NCBI GenBank assembly: GCA_039807745.1
Contig: JBDHRV010000126.1
Coordinates: 1 to 10,576 of the forward strand
Direction of reading: 5' to 3'
Origin: JAEUMW01 sp039807745
Lineage (GTDB): Bacteria > Pseudomonadota > Gammaproteobacteria > Burkholderiales > JAEUMW01
Length of the DNA: 10,576 nt
The notes beneath the pieces were generated by a model. It was not told where the DNA came from. It worked only from the letters and a program-made list of their open reading frames with translations, and searched no databases. Shown here piece by piece: positions 1 through 7,113 of this stretch. The position numbers were made by a program, and so were the translations under genes. How positions within the stretch are numbered: the first letter of the stretch is position 1; each line of letters opens with the position of its first letter.

Positions 1-31
1 ATCTCGCTGCGGGTCGATCAGCGGAAAACGT

Positions 32-412
32 CTAGGTATGAATAAGCCGGCCACCTGCAAACGACCAGTTCTCCCAGGCGGTCTCCTTGAAGCAGACCAT
101 CACGTGCTCGGGATTCAGACCCGCTGCTGACAGATCCCCCATGAGTTGCTCCAGAAACTTCTTCTTGACCTTGACGCTGCGACCCACGGACCAGAGGATC
201 TCGATGAGCGCGAAGTCGTCGTTGCGTTCCGACGCGAGATCGGGGTAGCGCGGATCGAAACGGAAGTCGTCGGCATCCAGTTCGATGACCCGCTGGAACT
301 TGTCCGTCGCGGGCACACCCGCCGAGACCAGCGCCGCGTGCACGGCATCGAGCACGGCGCTCTTGAAGGCGCTGGACTTGGGTTTGCGAACGGTGAGGGT
401 AACGAGCGGCAT
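32..412 (-). CDS. Tautomerase-superfamily protein (MSAD/Tautomerase_2-like)
   Basis: This is a small cytoplasmic enzyme of the tautomerase superfamily, whose members use an N-terminal proline, exposed after Met removal, as catalytic base. The start at 412 gives MPLVTLTVRKPK, with Pro directly after Met, and has a strong Shine-Dalgarno (AAGGAG, 6 bases upstream). An in-frame ATG at 439 would bury the proline, so 412 is preferred. The mature chain is 125 residues. Numbering from Pro1, Asp36 and Arg77 lie near the catalytic Asp37 and Arg73/75 of malonate semialdehyde decarboxylase. The C-terminal stretch NPEHVMV...ENWSFAGGR is typical of that branch. The beta-alpha-beta pattern fits a fused-dimer-length tautomerase rather than the 62-residue 4-OT form. 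It lies 57 bases after the oxidoreductase gene on the same strand, with no terminator visible between, so co-transcription is likely. The family call is firm; the substrate is unknown (keto-enol isomerase, decarboxylase or dehalogenase are all possible). Confidence 0.85.
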   Translation of the reverse strand: MPLVTLTVRKPKSSAFKSAVLDAVHAALVSAGVPATDKFQRVIELDADDFRFDPRYPDLASERNDDFALIEILWSVGRSVKVKKKFLEQLMGDLSAAGLNPEHVMVCFKETAWENWSFAGGRLIHT

Positions 413-418
413 TGTTCT

Positions 419-424
419 CTCCTT
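419..424 (-). promoter_or_regulatory. Ribosome binding site of the tautomerase gene
   Basis: On the minus strand the sequence reads AAGGAG, then six bases, then ATG at 412. This is an almost ideal Shine-Dalgarno. It decides the start at 412 against the in-frame ATG at 439, which would put this site inside the coding region. Confidence 0.8.
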
Positions 425-469
425 CGTGTGGTCGCGCATCGGGCGGGGAAGCCTTCGCGTGTGCCGGGT

Positions 470-3400
470 CTATAGCAGCACCCGCTCGATTCCCCCGCTG
501 TTGGCTTTGGCCACGTACTCGCTCATCCAGTTCTCGCCCAGCAGGTGTTTCGCCATCTCCACCACGATGTAGTCCGCCTCCGTCTTCGCGTCGTGGTCGA
601 ACCGCGAAAGTCCCTGCAGGCATGAAGGACAGGAAGTGAGGATCTTGACCGGGCCGGCGAACCCGTCCTCGCGCAGCGCCGCGGCGCCTTTCTCCATCTC
701 CTCCTGCTTGCGGAAGCGCACCTGCGTCGAGACGTCGGGCCGCGTGACGGCGAGGGTGCCCGACTCTCCACAGCAACGCTCGTTCAAGGTGACGTCCTGT
801 CCCATCAGCCTGTTCACCACCTTGATCGGTTGATAGGTCTTCATGGGCGAGTGACAGGGATCGTGGTACATGTAGCGCACCCCGTTCACGCCTTCGAGCT
901 TGAGGCCCTTCTCCAGCAGATATTCGTGGATGTCGAGCAGCCGGCAGCCGGGAAAGATGCGGTCGAATTCGTACTTGAGCAACTGGTCCATGCACGTGCC
1001 GCACGACACGATCACGGTCTTGATGTCGAGGTAGTTGAGCGTGTTCGCCACGCGATGAAACAGCACGCGGTTCGCCGTCGTGATGGCCTGTCCCTTCACG
1101 GCCTGGCCCGCTGAGGTCTGCGGATACCCGCAGCACAGATAGCCGGGGGGCAGCACCGTCACCGCGCCGATGTGGAAAAGCATGGCCTGGGTCGCGAGGC
1201 CCACCTGCCCGAAGAGCCGCTCCGAGCCGCACCCCGGAAAATAGAAAACGGCGTCGGAGTCATCGTTCGCCTTGTGCGGATCGCGGATGACGGGCACGAC
1301 CGTCTTGTCCTCGATGTCGAGCAGGGCGCGCGCGGTGCGCTTCGGCAGGCCGCCGGGCATCGGCTTGTTGATGAAGTGGATGACCTGCGCCTGCAGCGGC
1401 GGGCGTCCTACCGTGGCCGGGGGATGTCGCGTCTGGTTGTTCACGAGCCGGAAGCGGCGCCCGAACTCGTGGCCGATGCGCTGGGCACGGTAACCCCAGT
1501 CGATCATCACCTTCTTCACGAGCTTGATGGTGGCCGGGTCGGTCGCATTCAGGAAGAACATGGACGCGCGGGCGCCCAGATTGCGCGGCCGCTTGCCGTG
1601 GCGGCGCAGGAAATTGCGCATCGCGATCGACACGTCGCCGAAATCGATGTCGACGGGACAGGGCGTCACGCACTTGTGGCAGACCGTGCAGTGGTCCGCG
1701 ACGTCGCCGAACTCCGCGAAGTGCGCGAGCGAGACTCCGCGCCGGGTCTGCTCCTCGTAGAGGAACGCCTCGATCAGCAGCGAGGTCGCGAGCACCTTGT
1801 TGCGCGGGCTGTACAGGAGGTTCGCGCGCGGCACGTGGGTGGAACAGACCGGCTTGCACTTGCCGCAACGCAGGCAGTCCTTGATCGAATCGGAAATGTC
1901 GCCGATCTCGGACTGCTCGAGGATGAGCGACTCGGCGCCGAGCAGATTGAAGGACGGCGTGTACGCATTGCGCAGATCCGCCGCGGGCAGGAGCTTGCCG
2001 CGGTTGAAGCGGCCTTCGGGGTCGACCTTGTTCTTGTACGCGACGAACTCCTCCAACTCGGCGGGCTCGAGGTACTCGAGCTTCGTGATGCCGATGCCGT
2101 GCTCGCCGGAGATCACGCCACCGAGACCGCGCGCGAGCCGCATGATGCGTGCGACGGCGGCGTTCGCCTCCTGCAGCATGCCGTAGTCGTCGGAGTTGAC
2201 CGGGATGTTCGTGTGCACGTTGCCGTCGCCCGCGTGCATGTGCAGCGCGATGAAGACGCGGCTCTTCAGCACGCGCCGGTGGATCGCAGCGCAGGCCTCC
2301 AGGGTCGGAGCGAATGCGCGCCCCATGAATATGTCCTGCAAGGGCGCGCGCACTTCCCGCTTCCACGATACGCGCAGCGTGCGATCCTGCAGGATCGAGA
2401 ACACCGTGCCGGGATGGCGCGCGAAGCTCGCGGCGTCGGCGCCGAACTGCACCGCGTAGTCGGCGAAGAAGCGCTCACAGGGCACGTCGAGGCCATCGAG
2501 CAACGCCTGCCAGCGCACGTGCGTCGCGAGCAGGAGCTCATTCGCCTGATCGACGCGACGCTCCAGCAGCTCGGGCGCCGCGATCGGCACGTCGTCCTGC
2601 GTGAGCGGCAGCTCGCCCGCGAAGAAACCCGCCAGCGCTTCCAGCAGTGCGAGCTTGTTGCGGATCGAGAGCTCGATGTTGATGCGTTCGATGCCGTCGG
2701 TGTAGTCGCCCATGCGCGCGAGCGGGATCACCACGTCCTCGTTGATCTTGAACGCATTGGTGTGCTTGGCGATGGCGGCGGTGCGTGCGCGGTCGAGCCA
2801 GAACTTGCGGCGCGCCTCGGCGCTCACCGCGACGAAGCCCTCGCCGCTGCGCGCGTTGGCGATGCGCACGACGTGCGAGGCCGCTTCGCCCACCGCGCTG
2901 TCGTCCTCGCCCACGATGTCCGCCAGCAGCACCATCTTCGGCAGCCCCGCGCGCCGTGACTTGGTGGCGTAGCCGACCGCCTTCAGATAACGGTCGTCGA
3001 GGTGCTCGAGGCCGGCCAGGATGGCGCCGCCGGGACGCCGGTCGAGATAGTCCTTGATCTCCACGATGGACGGCACGGCGTCGCGCGCCTGGCCGAAGAA
3101 CTCGAGGCAGGCGGTGCGCACGTGCTTCGGCATCTCGTGCAGGACGAACCGCGCGGAGGTGACGATGCCGTCGCACCCCTCCTTCTGGATGCCGGGCAGC
3201 CCCGCGAGAAACTTGTCGGTGACGTCTTTGCCGAGGCCGGCCTTGCGGAATCGCGCGCCAGGGATCTCCAGGATCTCGGCTGGTCCGCGCGCGGTCTTGC
3301 CGTCGGGGGCGAAGCGATCGATGCGAAAGCGCGCCGTGGCGACATCGTGGATCTTGCCGAGGTTGTGGTCGAGACGCGTGACTTCCAGCCAGTCCGCGTC

Positions 3401-4312
3401 GGGCGTGACCATGCGCCACGACGCGAGATTGTCGAGCGCCGTGCCCCACAGCACCGCCTTCTTGCCACCCGCGTTCATCGCGATGTTGCCGCCGATGCAG
3501 GAGGCGTCGGCGGAGGTCGGGTCGACGGCGAACACGAGCCCGGCTGCCTCCGCCTTCTCCATCACGCGCCGCGTCACGACGCCGGCGCCGCACGCGATCG
3601 TGGGCACCGGACCTGCCACGCCCGGCAGACGCACCGTCTCGACTTGTCCGAGGTGGTCGAGCTTCTCGGTGTTGATGACGGCGGCGAGCCTGGTGAGCGG
3701 AATGGCGCCGCCGGTGTAGCCGGTGCCGCCGCCGCGCGGGATGATCGTGAGGCCGAGCTTGATGCATGCGCGCACGATGGGCGTGACTTCCGCCTCGGTG
3801 TCGGGATGGACCACGACGAAGGGATACTCGACGCGCCAATCGGTGGCGTCGGTGACATGCGACACGCGCGCGAGCCCGTCGAACTGGATGTTGTCGCGCC
3901 GGGTGATGCGCGCGAGGCGGCGCACCACCTCACGGCGCTTCCTGGCAACCTCGTCGAACCCGCGTTCGAACGCATCCACGGCCCGCCGCACGGCTTCGAG
4001 CAGCAGTTCGACACGCGCATCGTGCACGTCGCGGCGCTTGTCGATCTCCCGCAGGCGATGGCGCAACGCCTCGACCAGCATCGCGCGCCGGCGCGGATTG
4101 TCGAGCAGATCGTCTTCGAGATAGGGGTTGCGCGAGACGACCCAGATGTCGCCCAGCACCTCGTACAGCATGCGCGCCGAGCGGCCGGTACGGCGGCTTT
4201 CGCGCAGCGCGATGAGGAGATCCCAAGCCTCGGGCCCGAGCAGGCGGATCACGATCTCGCGATCCGAAAACGAGGTGTAGTTGTAGGGAATTTCCCTCAG
4301 CCGTGCGGTCAT
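470..4312 (-). CDS. DUF3683 / FAD-linked oxidase / 4Fe-4S / CCG fusion oxidoreductase
   Basis: This 1280-residue single-chain flavin and iron-sulfur oxidoreductase resembles GlcD and GlcF of glycolate oxidase joined together. Domain order: DUF3683 (about 1-130, starting RLREIPYNYTSFSDREIVIRLLG); FAD_binding_4 (about 160-300, with RGGGTGYTGG at 193-202 and PTSADASCIGGNIAMNAGGK at 265-284); FAD-oxidase C region ending with HMHAGDGNVH (691-700) and SGEHGIG (735-741); two CxxCxxCxxxC 4Fe-4S motifs (Cys813/816/819/823 and Cys875/878/881/885); and two CCG domains (Cys1028, CCG 1060-1062, SCGTC 1103-1107; then HDPC 1150-1153, CCG 1180-1182, SCPSC 1227-1231). All cofactor motifs look intact. No signal peptide or membrane segment is seen, so it is cytoplasmic or peripheral to the membrane. 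By family it would oxidise a 2-hydroxyacid (D-lactate or similar) and pass electrons towards quinone; the substrate is inferred. The ATG start has only a weak Shine-Dalgarno, but the N-terminus matches what I recall of the family. Confidence 0.92.
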   Translation of the reverse strand: MTARLREIPYNYTSFSDREIVIRLLGPEAWDLLIALRESRRTGRSARMLYEVLGDIWVVSRNPYLEDDLLDNPRRRAMLVEALRHRLREIDKRRDVHDARVELLLEAVRRAVDAFERGFDEVARKRREVVRRLARITRRDNIQFDGLARVSHVTDATDWRVEYPFVVVHPDTEAEVTPIVRACIKLGLTIIPRGGGTGYTGGAIPLTRLAAVINTEKLDHLGQVETVRLPGVAGPVPTIACGAGVVTRRVMEKAEAAGLVFAVDPTSADASCIGGNIAMNAGGKKAVLWGTALDNLASWRMVTPDADWLEVTRLDHNLGKIHDVATARFRIDRFAPDGKTARGPAEILEIPGARFRKAGLGKDVTDKFLAGLPGIQKEGCDGIVTSARFVLHEMPKHVRTACLEFFGQARDAVPSIVEIKDYLDRRPGGAILAGLEHLDDRYLKAVGYATKSRRAGLPKMVLLADIVGEDDSAVGEAASHVVRIANARSGEGFVAVSAEARRKFWLDRARTAAIAKHTNAFKINEDVVIPLARMGDYTDGIERINIELSIRNKLALLEALAGFFAGELPLTQDDVPIAAPELLERRVDQANELLLATHVRWQALLDGLDVPCERFFADYAVQFGADAASFARHPGTVFSILQDRTLRVSWKREVRAPLQDIFMGRAFAPTLEACAAIHRRVLKSRVFIALHMHAGDGNVHTNIPVNSDDYGMLQEANAAVARIMRLARGLGGVISGEHGIGITKLEYLEPAELEEFVAYKNKVDPEGRFNRGKLLPAADLRNAYTPSFNLLGAESLILEQSEIGDISDSIKDCLRCGKCKPVCSTHVPRANLLYSPRNKVLATSLLIEAFLYEEQTRRGVSLAHFAEFGDVADHCTVCHKCVTPCPVDIDFGDVSIAMRNFLRRHGKRPRNLGARASMFFLNATDPATIKLVKKVMIDWGYRAQRIGHEFGRRFRLVNNQTRHPPATVGRPPLQAQVIHFINKPMPGGLPKRTARALLDIEDKTVVPVIRDPHKANDDSDAVFYFPGCGSERLFGQVGLATQAMLFHIGAVTVLPPGYLCCGYPQTSAGQAVKGQAITTANRVLFHRVANTLNYLDIKTVIVSCGTCMDQLLKYEFDRIFPGCRLLDIHEYLLEKGLKLEGVNGVRYMYHDPCHSPMKTYQPIKVVNRLMGQDVTLNERCCGESGTLAVTRPDVSTQVRFRKQEEMEKGAAALREDGFAGPVKILTSCPSCLQGLSRFDHDAKTEADYIVVEMAKHLLGENWMSEYVAKANSGGIERVLL

Positions 4313-4453
4313 GAACTGGTCTACCTGCGCCGCGGTCGGCGCTCGAACCCTTTAGTGAAGGCCGGAGTCTACCGCGCTGCAGCAATCGTGGCGACCCGCC
4401 GCGAACGGGGGACGCTGCGGATGAAGGGATGCACGTCGATAAATCCTTGAATT

Positions 4454-4464
4454 GACGTAACGTC
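4454..4464. promoter_or_regulatory. Short perfect palindrome, possible operator half-site
   Basis: GACGT-A-ACGTC is an 11-base perfect palindrome about 35 bases upstream of the first dyad, in the middle of the divergent region. It is short enough to occur by chance in a GC-rich sequence. Confidence 0.2.
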
Positions 4465-4494
4465 CACGCACGTCGCGGCGGATCGACCGGCTCG

Positions 4495-4527
4495 TTTTAC
4501 CTGACGTGCTCAGGTGTGCGGTAGAAT
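4495..4527 (+). promoter_or_regulatory. Candidate promoter of the efflux operon
   Basis: TAGAAT at 4522-4527 matches five of six bases of the sigma-70 -10 box. The -35 is poor. The choices are CTGACG at 4501-4506 with a short 15-base spacer, or TTTACC at 4496-4501 with a 20-base spacer. A suboptimal spacer with a dyad inside it is the layout of activator-dependent promoters such as those of MerR-family regulators, but the dyad is not centred as it is in the classic cases. Transcription would start near 4533 and leave a leader of roughly 105 bases before the ATG at 4640. Confidence 0.35.
4499..4515. promoter_or_regulatory. Perfect inverted repeat, candidate operator
   Basis: ACCTGA, five bases (CGTGC), then TCAGGT form a perfect 6-bp dyad of 17 bases. 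It ends six bases upstream of the -10 box at 4522, so a bound protein would touch the core promoter of the efflux operon. The regulator is not encoded in the window, so its family is unknown. Confidence 0.4.
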
Positions 4528-4531
4528 CTCC

Positions 4532-4571
4532 GGGCGGGGTGACTGTCCCAAGCAGGCGTCACGCGTCGCCC
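4532..4571 (+). promoter_or_regulatory. Imperfect hairpin at the start of the efflux-operon leader
   Basis: An outer stem pairs GGGCGG (4532-4537) with TCGCCC (4566-4571, one G-U pair). An inner stem pairs GTGAC (4539-4543) with GTCAC (4558-4562). There is a small asymmetric internal loop and a 14-base apical loop. It lies directly after the predicted transcription start. There is no following T-run, so it is not an ordinary intrinsic terminator. It does not match a riboswitch I can recognise. Confidence 0.3.
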
Positions 4572-4639
4572 TAATCGATCCGCTTGGTCCTGCACGGCAC
4601 TCGCGGTTTCGTCCCAACGCAAGTTCATCGGAAACACTC

Positions 4640-5965
4640 ATGGTCTTTCCCGACCGAGCGCCCCACGGCGCGGCGAGGAGGCGTCTTGCGCGCTCCTCCA
4701 ACGCGGCGCGCCGGGGCGCGCCGTGGCGCCTCGTCCTGGTCCTGCTCTGCGGGGCTGTCGGCTCGACGCTCGCGCGAGCGGAGCGCATCATCACGCTCGA
4801 CGATGCGATCGCCCTTGCGGAAGAAATGAACCCGGGCGTGTCGGCCAACCTGGGCCGCGAGGAAGCGGCGCGCGCTGGAATCGTCACCGCGCGGCAGTTT
4901 CCCAATCCCTCGGTCGAAGGCAATGCGGGGCCGCAGCGGCCGCGCGGCGGTTCGGGAACCCCCTCGGGCACCGCCTGGGGGGTCGGTATCGCGCAGCCGA
5001 TCGAGTATCCGTCGGTGCGGGAGTCACGGCGGCGCACCGCGGAAGCCAACCTGGGGTCGGTCGAGGCGGGTTCGGCCGCGTTTCGTGCCCAGCTCTTCGC
5101 CCAGGTCCACAGCAACTTCTACGAAGTGCTGCAGCGACAGGAGCAGCTCGGCATCGCCGAGGAAGACCTCAAGCTCCTGGGCGAGATTCGGGACCGCGTC
5201 GGGCTGCGCGCCAAGCTCGGCGAGTCGCCGCGGCTCGACCTCGTGCGTACGGAGACCGAGGTCCTCAACGCACAGCGGGCGCGCGATTCCGCGGCGGTGC
5301 GGGTGACGCAGGCGAAGCTCGCGCTCGCGAATCTCATCGGCATCGCGCCGGACGAGGCGTACGCGGTGCGCGGCTCCCTCGGCAGCGCGACGCTGCCAGC
5401 CCTGGAGCGCCTGCGCGAGCAGGTCACACGTGACAATCCGCAGATCCAGCAGGCGCTCGCGGAGCAGGAACGGGCGCGCAACCGCCTGCAGCTCGAGCGC
5501 GATCTGCGCCTGCCCGCGCCGACCCTGCAGGCTGGTTATCTTCAGGAACCGGACAAGGAAGTGACGCGCCTCGGTCTCACGCTGCCGATCCCGCTCTTCA
5601 ATCGGCGTGAGGGGCAGATCGCGGAGGCGCTGGCCGAGGCCAAGGTGGCGGACGCGCAATTGCGGGCGCGCGAGCTTGCGCTCACGCGCGAGCTCGACGC
5701 GGCGTACGGCCGCTTCGTCGTGGCACGCCAGCAGGTCGAGACCTTCGAGGGCGGCCTGCTCGAGCGGGCGCAGCGTACCCTCGAGGCGGCCGAGGCTGCC
5801 TATCGGTTCGGCGAGCGCGGCATCCTCGAATACCTCGACGCCCAGCGCACGTTCCGCGCGGTGCGCCAGGACTATCTGAACGCCCGCTACGAGCTCGCCT
5901 ACTCGGTCATCGAGATCGAGCGGCTCGCAGGGCGCGATTACCTCACATCCGGGATCTCTCGATGA
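4640..5965 (+). CDS. czcC: TolC-family outer-membrane efflux protein (CzcC type)
   Basis: This is the outer-membrane channel of a tripartite metal exporter: a trimeric beta-barrel and alpha-tunnel that carries substrate from the periplasmic complex to the outside. From the ATG at 4640 it is 441 residues. A signal peptide is visible: an unusually long basic n-region (about 30 residues), hydrophobic core LVLVLLCGAVG (31-41) and an A-R-A site with cleavage after Ala47. The mature protein has two OEP repeats, roughly 50-235 and 255-435. The first opens ITLDDAIALAEEMNPG; the second contains LGLTLPIPLFNRREGQI (311-327) and, near the end, GILEYLDAQRTF. An in-frame GTG at 4514 could extend the frame, but it lies upstream of the predicted -10 box and would bury the signal peptide. 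The Shine-Dalgarno at 4640 is weak. The stop overlaps the next start as ATGA, so the two are probably translationally coupled. The CzcC label rests on the adjoining pump. Confidence 0.9.
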   Translation: MVFPDRAPHGAARRRLARSSNAARRGAPWRLVLVLLCGAVGSTLARAERIITLDDAIALAEEMNPGVSANLGREEAARAGIVTARQFPNPSVEGNAGPQRPRGGSGTPSGTAWGVGIAQPIEYPSVRESRRRTAEANLGSVEAGSAAFRAQLFAQVHSNFYEVLQRQEQLGIAEEDLKLLGEIRDRVGLRAKLGESPRLDLVRTETEVLNAQRARDSAAVRVTQAKLALANLIGIAPDEAYAVRGSLGSATLPALERLREQVTRDNPQIQQALAEQERARNRLQLERDLRLPAPTLQAGYLQEPDKEVTRLGLTLPIPLFNRREGQIAEALAEAKVADAQLRARELALTRELDAAYGRFVVARQQVETFEGGLLERAQRTLEAAEAAYRFGERGILEYLDAQRTFRAVRQDYLNARYELAYSVIEIERLAGRDYLTSGISR

Positions 5966-7110
5966 AGCGCTTGCAAGCCCTCGGTCTGGTACTGACTCTC
6001 GCCGTGGTGCTCGCCGGCTGCGGCGAGAAAAAGGAAGTGCAGAAGGCGGCCGCCGCGGCGCCCATCGACCCGAACGTCATCGTCGCCGACGAGGCGCTGG
6101 CGGCGCGACTCAAGCTCGGCACCGTAGGTCAGGAGGAGGTGAGTCAGGAGCTGCGTGTGCCCGGCAGCGTCGGACTCGACGATCGCCGCGTCGCGCGCAT
6201 CGGCTCCTCGGTGACAGGGCGGATCACCAAGGTGCTCGCGTTTCGCGGCGACGAGGTGAAGGCCGGGCAGACGCTCGCCACGTTGAACAGCGCCGAGCTT
6301 GCCAGCGGCCAGATGCAGTTTCTCACGTCCGTGGCGGACGTCGAGCTCAAGACGCGCGCGGTGGAGCGGGCCAAACAACTGCTCGCGGCCGACGTGATCG
6401 GCAGCGCCGAGCTGCAGCGCCGCGAGAACGAGCTCTTTTCGGCGCAGGTGGCGATGAAGGCGGCGCGCGATCAGTTGCGGCTCATGGGCATGTCGCCCAA
6501 GGCGATCGACACCGTTGGCCGCACGCGCGAAATCGACTCGGTCGCGAGCGTCATCGCGACCATGTCCGGCACGGTGATCGACCGCCAGATCAACCAGGGT
6601 CAGGTGGTGCAGCCCGCCGATGCGTTGTACACGGTGGCGGATCTCGAGCATGTCTGGATCCAGGGCGAGGTACCGGAGCAGCAGGCCCACTTGGTCGAGA
6701 TGGGAGAGGAGGTGCGCATCGAGTTGCCCGCGCTGCCCGGGCGCCGGGTCACCGGCAAGATCATCTTCATGAGCTCGACCGTGAATCCGGAGACGCGGAC
6801 TGTGCAGGTGCGCAGCGACGTGCTCAATTCCGACCGGGACATCAAGCCCGACATGCTCGCCAATCTGCTCATCTGGGGTATCCCGCAGAAGAAGCTCGTC
6901 GTGCCCATCACGGCCGTGGTGCGCGAATCGAACCGCGACCACGTCTTCGCGCGCATCGGTGACCACGAGTTTCGGCTGGTGCCGGTCACCCTCGGCCAGG
7001 AGAGCGGCAAGGTGGTGGTCGTCGAGGACGGCCTCGCGGAAGGCGATGCGATCGTCCTCGACGGGGCCTTCCACCTCAACAACGAGCGCAAGCGCAGGCT
7101 GCTGGGCTGA
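5962..7110 (+). CDS. czcB: RND efflux periplasmic adaptor lipoprotein (CzcB type)
   Basis: This is the membrane-fusion protein that links the inner-membrane pump to the outer-membrane channel. It has 382 residues. The N-terminus is a lipoprotein signal with lipobox LAGC (17-20); Cys20 is the only cysteine, and the +2 residue is Gly. The layout is: split lipoyl halves (about 79-110, with SVTGRITKVLAFRGDEVKAG; and 194-227, with MSGTVIDRQINQGQVVQPAD), a short alpha-helical hairpin between them (about 111-190), a beta-barrel (about 229-310, including VRIELPALPGRRVTGKI), and a membrane-proximal domain to the end. It has no His-rich stretch and no N-terminal methionine cluster like CusB's, so any metal chaperone role is not obvious. 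ATG overlaps the czcC stop by four bases; the pump gene follows after three. The family call is firm; the metal is not defined by this protein. Confidence 0.93.
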   Translation: MKRLQALGLVLTLAVVLAGCGEKKEVQKAAAAAPIDPNVIVADEALAARLKLGTVGQEEVSQELRVPGSVGLDDRRVARIGSSVTGRITKVLAFRGDEVKAGQTLATLNSAELASGQMQFLTSVADVELKTRAVERAKQLLAADVIGSAELQRRENELFSAQVAMKAARDQLRLMGMSPKAIDTVGRTREIDSVASVIATMSGTVIDRQINQGQVVQPADALYTVADLEHVWIQGEVPEQQAHLVEMGEEVRIELPALPGRRVTGKIIFMSSTVNPETRTVQVRSDVLNSDRDIKPDMLANLLIWGIPQKKLVVPITAVVRESNRDHVFARIGDHEFRLVPVTLGQESGKVVVVEDGLAEGDAIVLDGAFHLNNERKRRLLG

Positions 7111-7113
7111 CCC

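Larger units (their letters stand above)
4313..4639. other. Divergent intergenic control region
   Basis: These 327 bases separate the oxidoreductase start (minus) from the efflux operon start (plus). I see no RNA gene and no credible small coding sequence. The plus-strand side holds a -10-like TAGAAT, two short perfect inverted repeats and a leader hairpin, listed separately. For the minus-strand gene I could not find a convincing -35/-10 pair. A short direct repeat GCACGTCG occurs at 4431-4438 and 4469-4476, which may be chance. Confidence 0.7.

Noticed and set aside
1..31. Possible terminator after the tautomerase gene
   Set aside because: Only a 4-bp stem (GCTG/CAGC) with no T-run is visible; nothing else can be said of these 31 bases.
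413..469. Terminator or promoter between the oxidoreductase and tautomerase genes
   Set aside because: No stable hairpin with a T-run and no -35/-10 pair could be found in the 57 bases; only the ribosome binding site is supported.
18..1232. Long minus-strand frame in a different register from the oxidoreductase and tautomerase genes
   Set aside because: Its product is Arg/Gly/His-rich low-complexity translation without domains, and it overlaps two genes with clear motifs. It is a GC-rich shadow frame.
1172..2959. 595-codon plus-strand frame antisense to the oxidoreductase gene
   Set aside because: Open only because of the third-position GC bias of the opposite strand. It is rich in Arg, Asp, His and Val and has no recognisable fold or ribosome binding site.
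4495..4527. Classical MerR-type promoter with the operator centred in a 19-20-base spacer
   Set aside because: The dyad centre (4507) is several bases off the spacer centre (about 4511.5), and the -35 is poor, so I list the dyad only as a generic candidate operator.
4514..4639. Upstream GTG start extending the CzcC protein by 42 residues
   Set aside because: It would begin upstream of the candidate -10 box, has no ribosome binding site, and would place the signal peptide deep inside the protein.
4682..4699. Possible twin-arginine export signal (RRRLARSS) in the CzcC n-region
   Set aside because: The residues after the arginines do not fit the Tat consensus, and TolC-family proteins are exported by Sec. 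The basic run is better read as a long Sec n-region.
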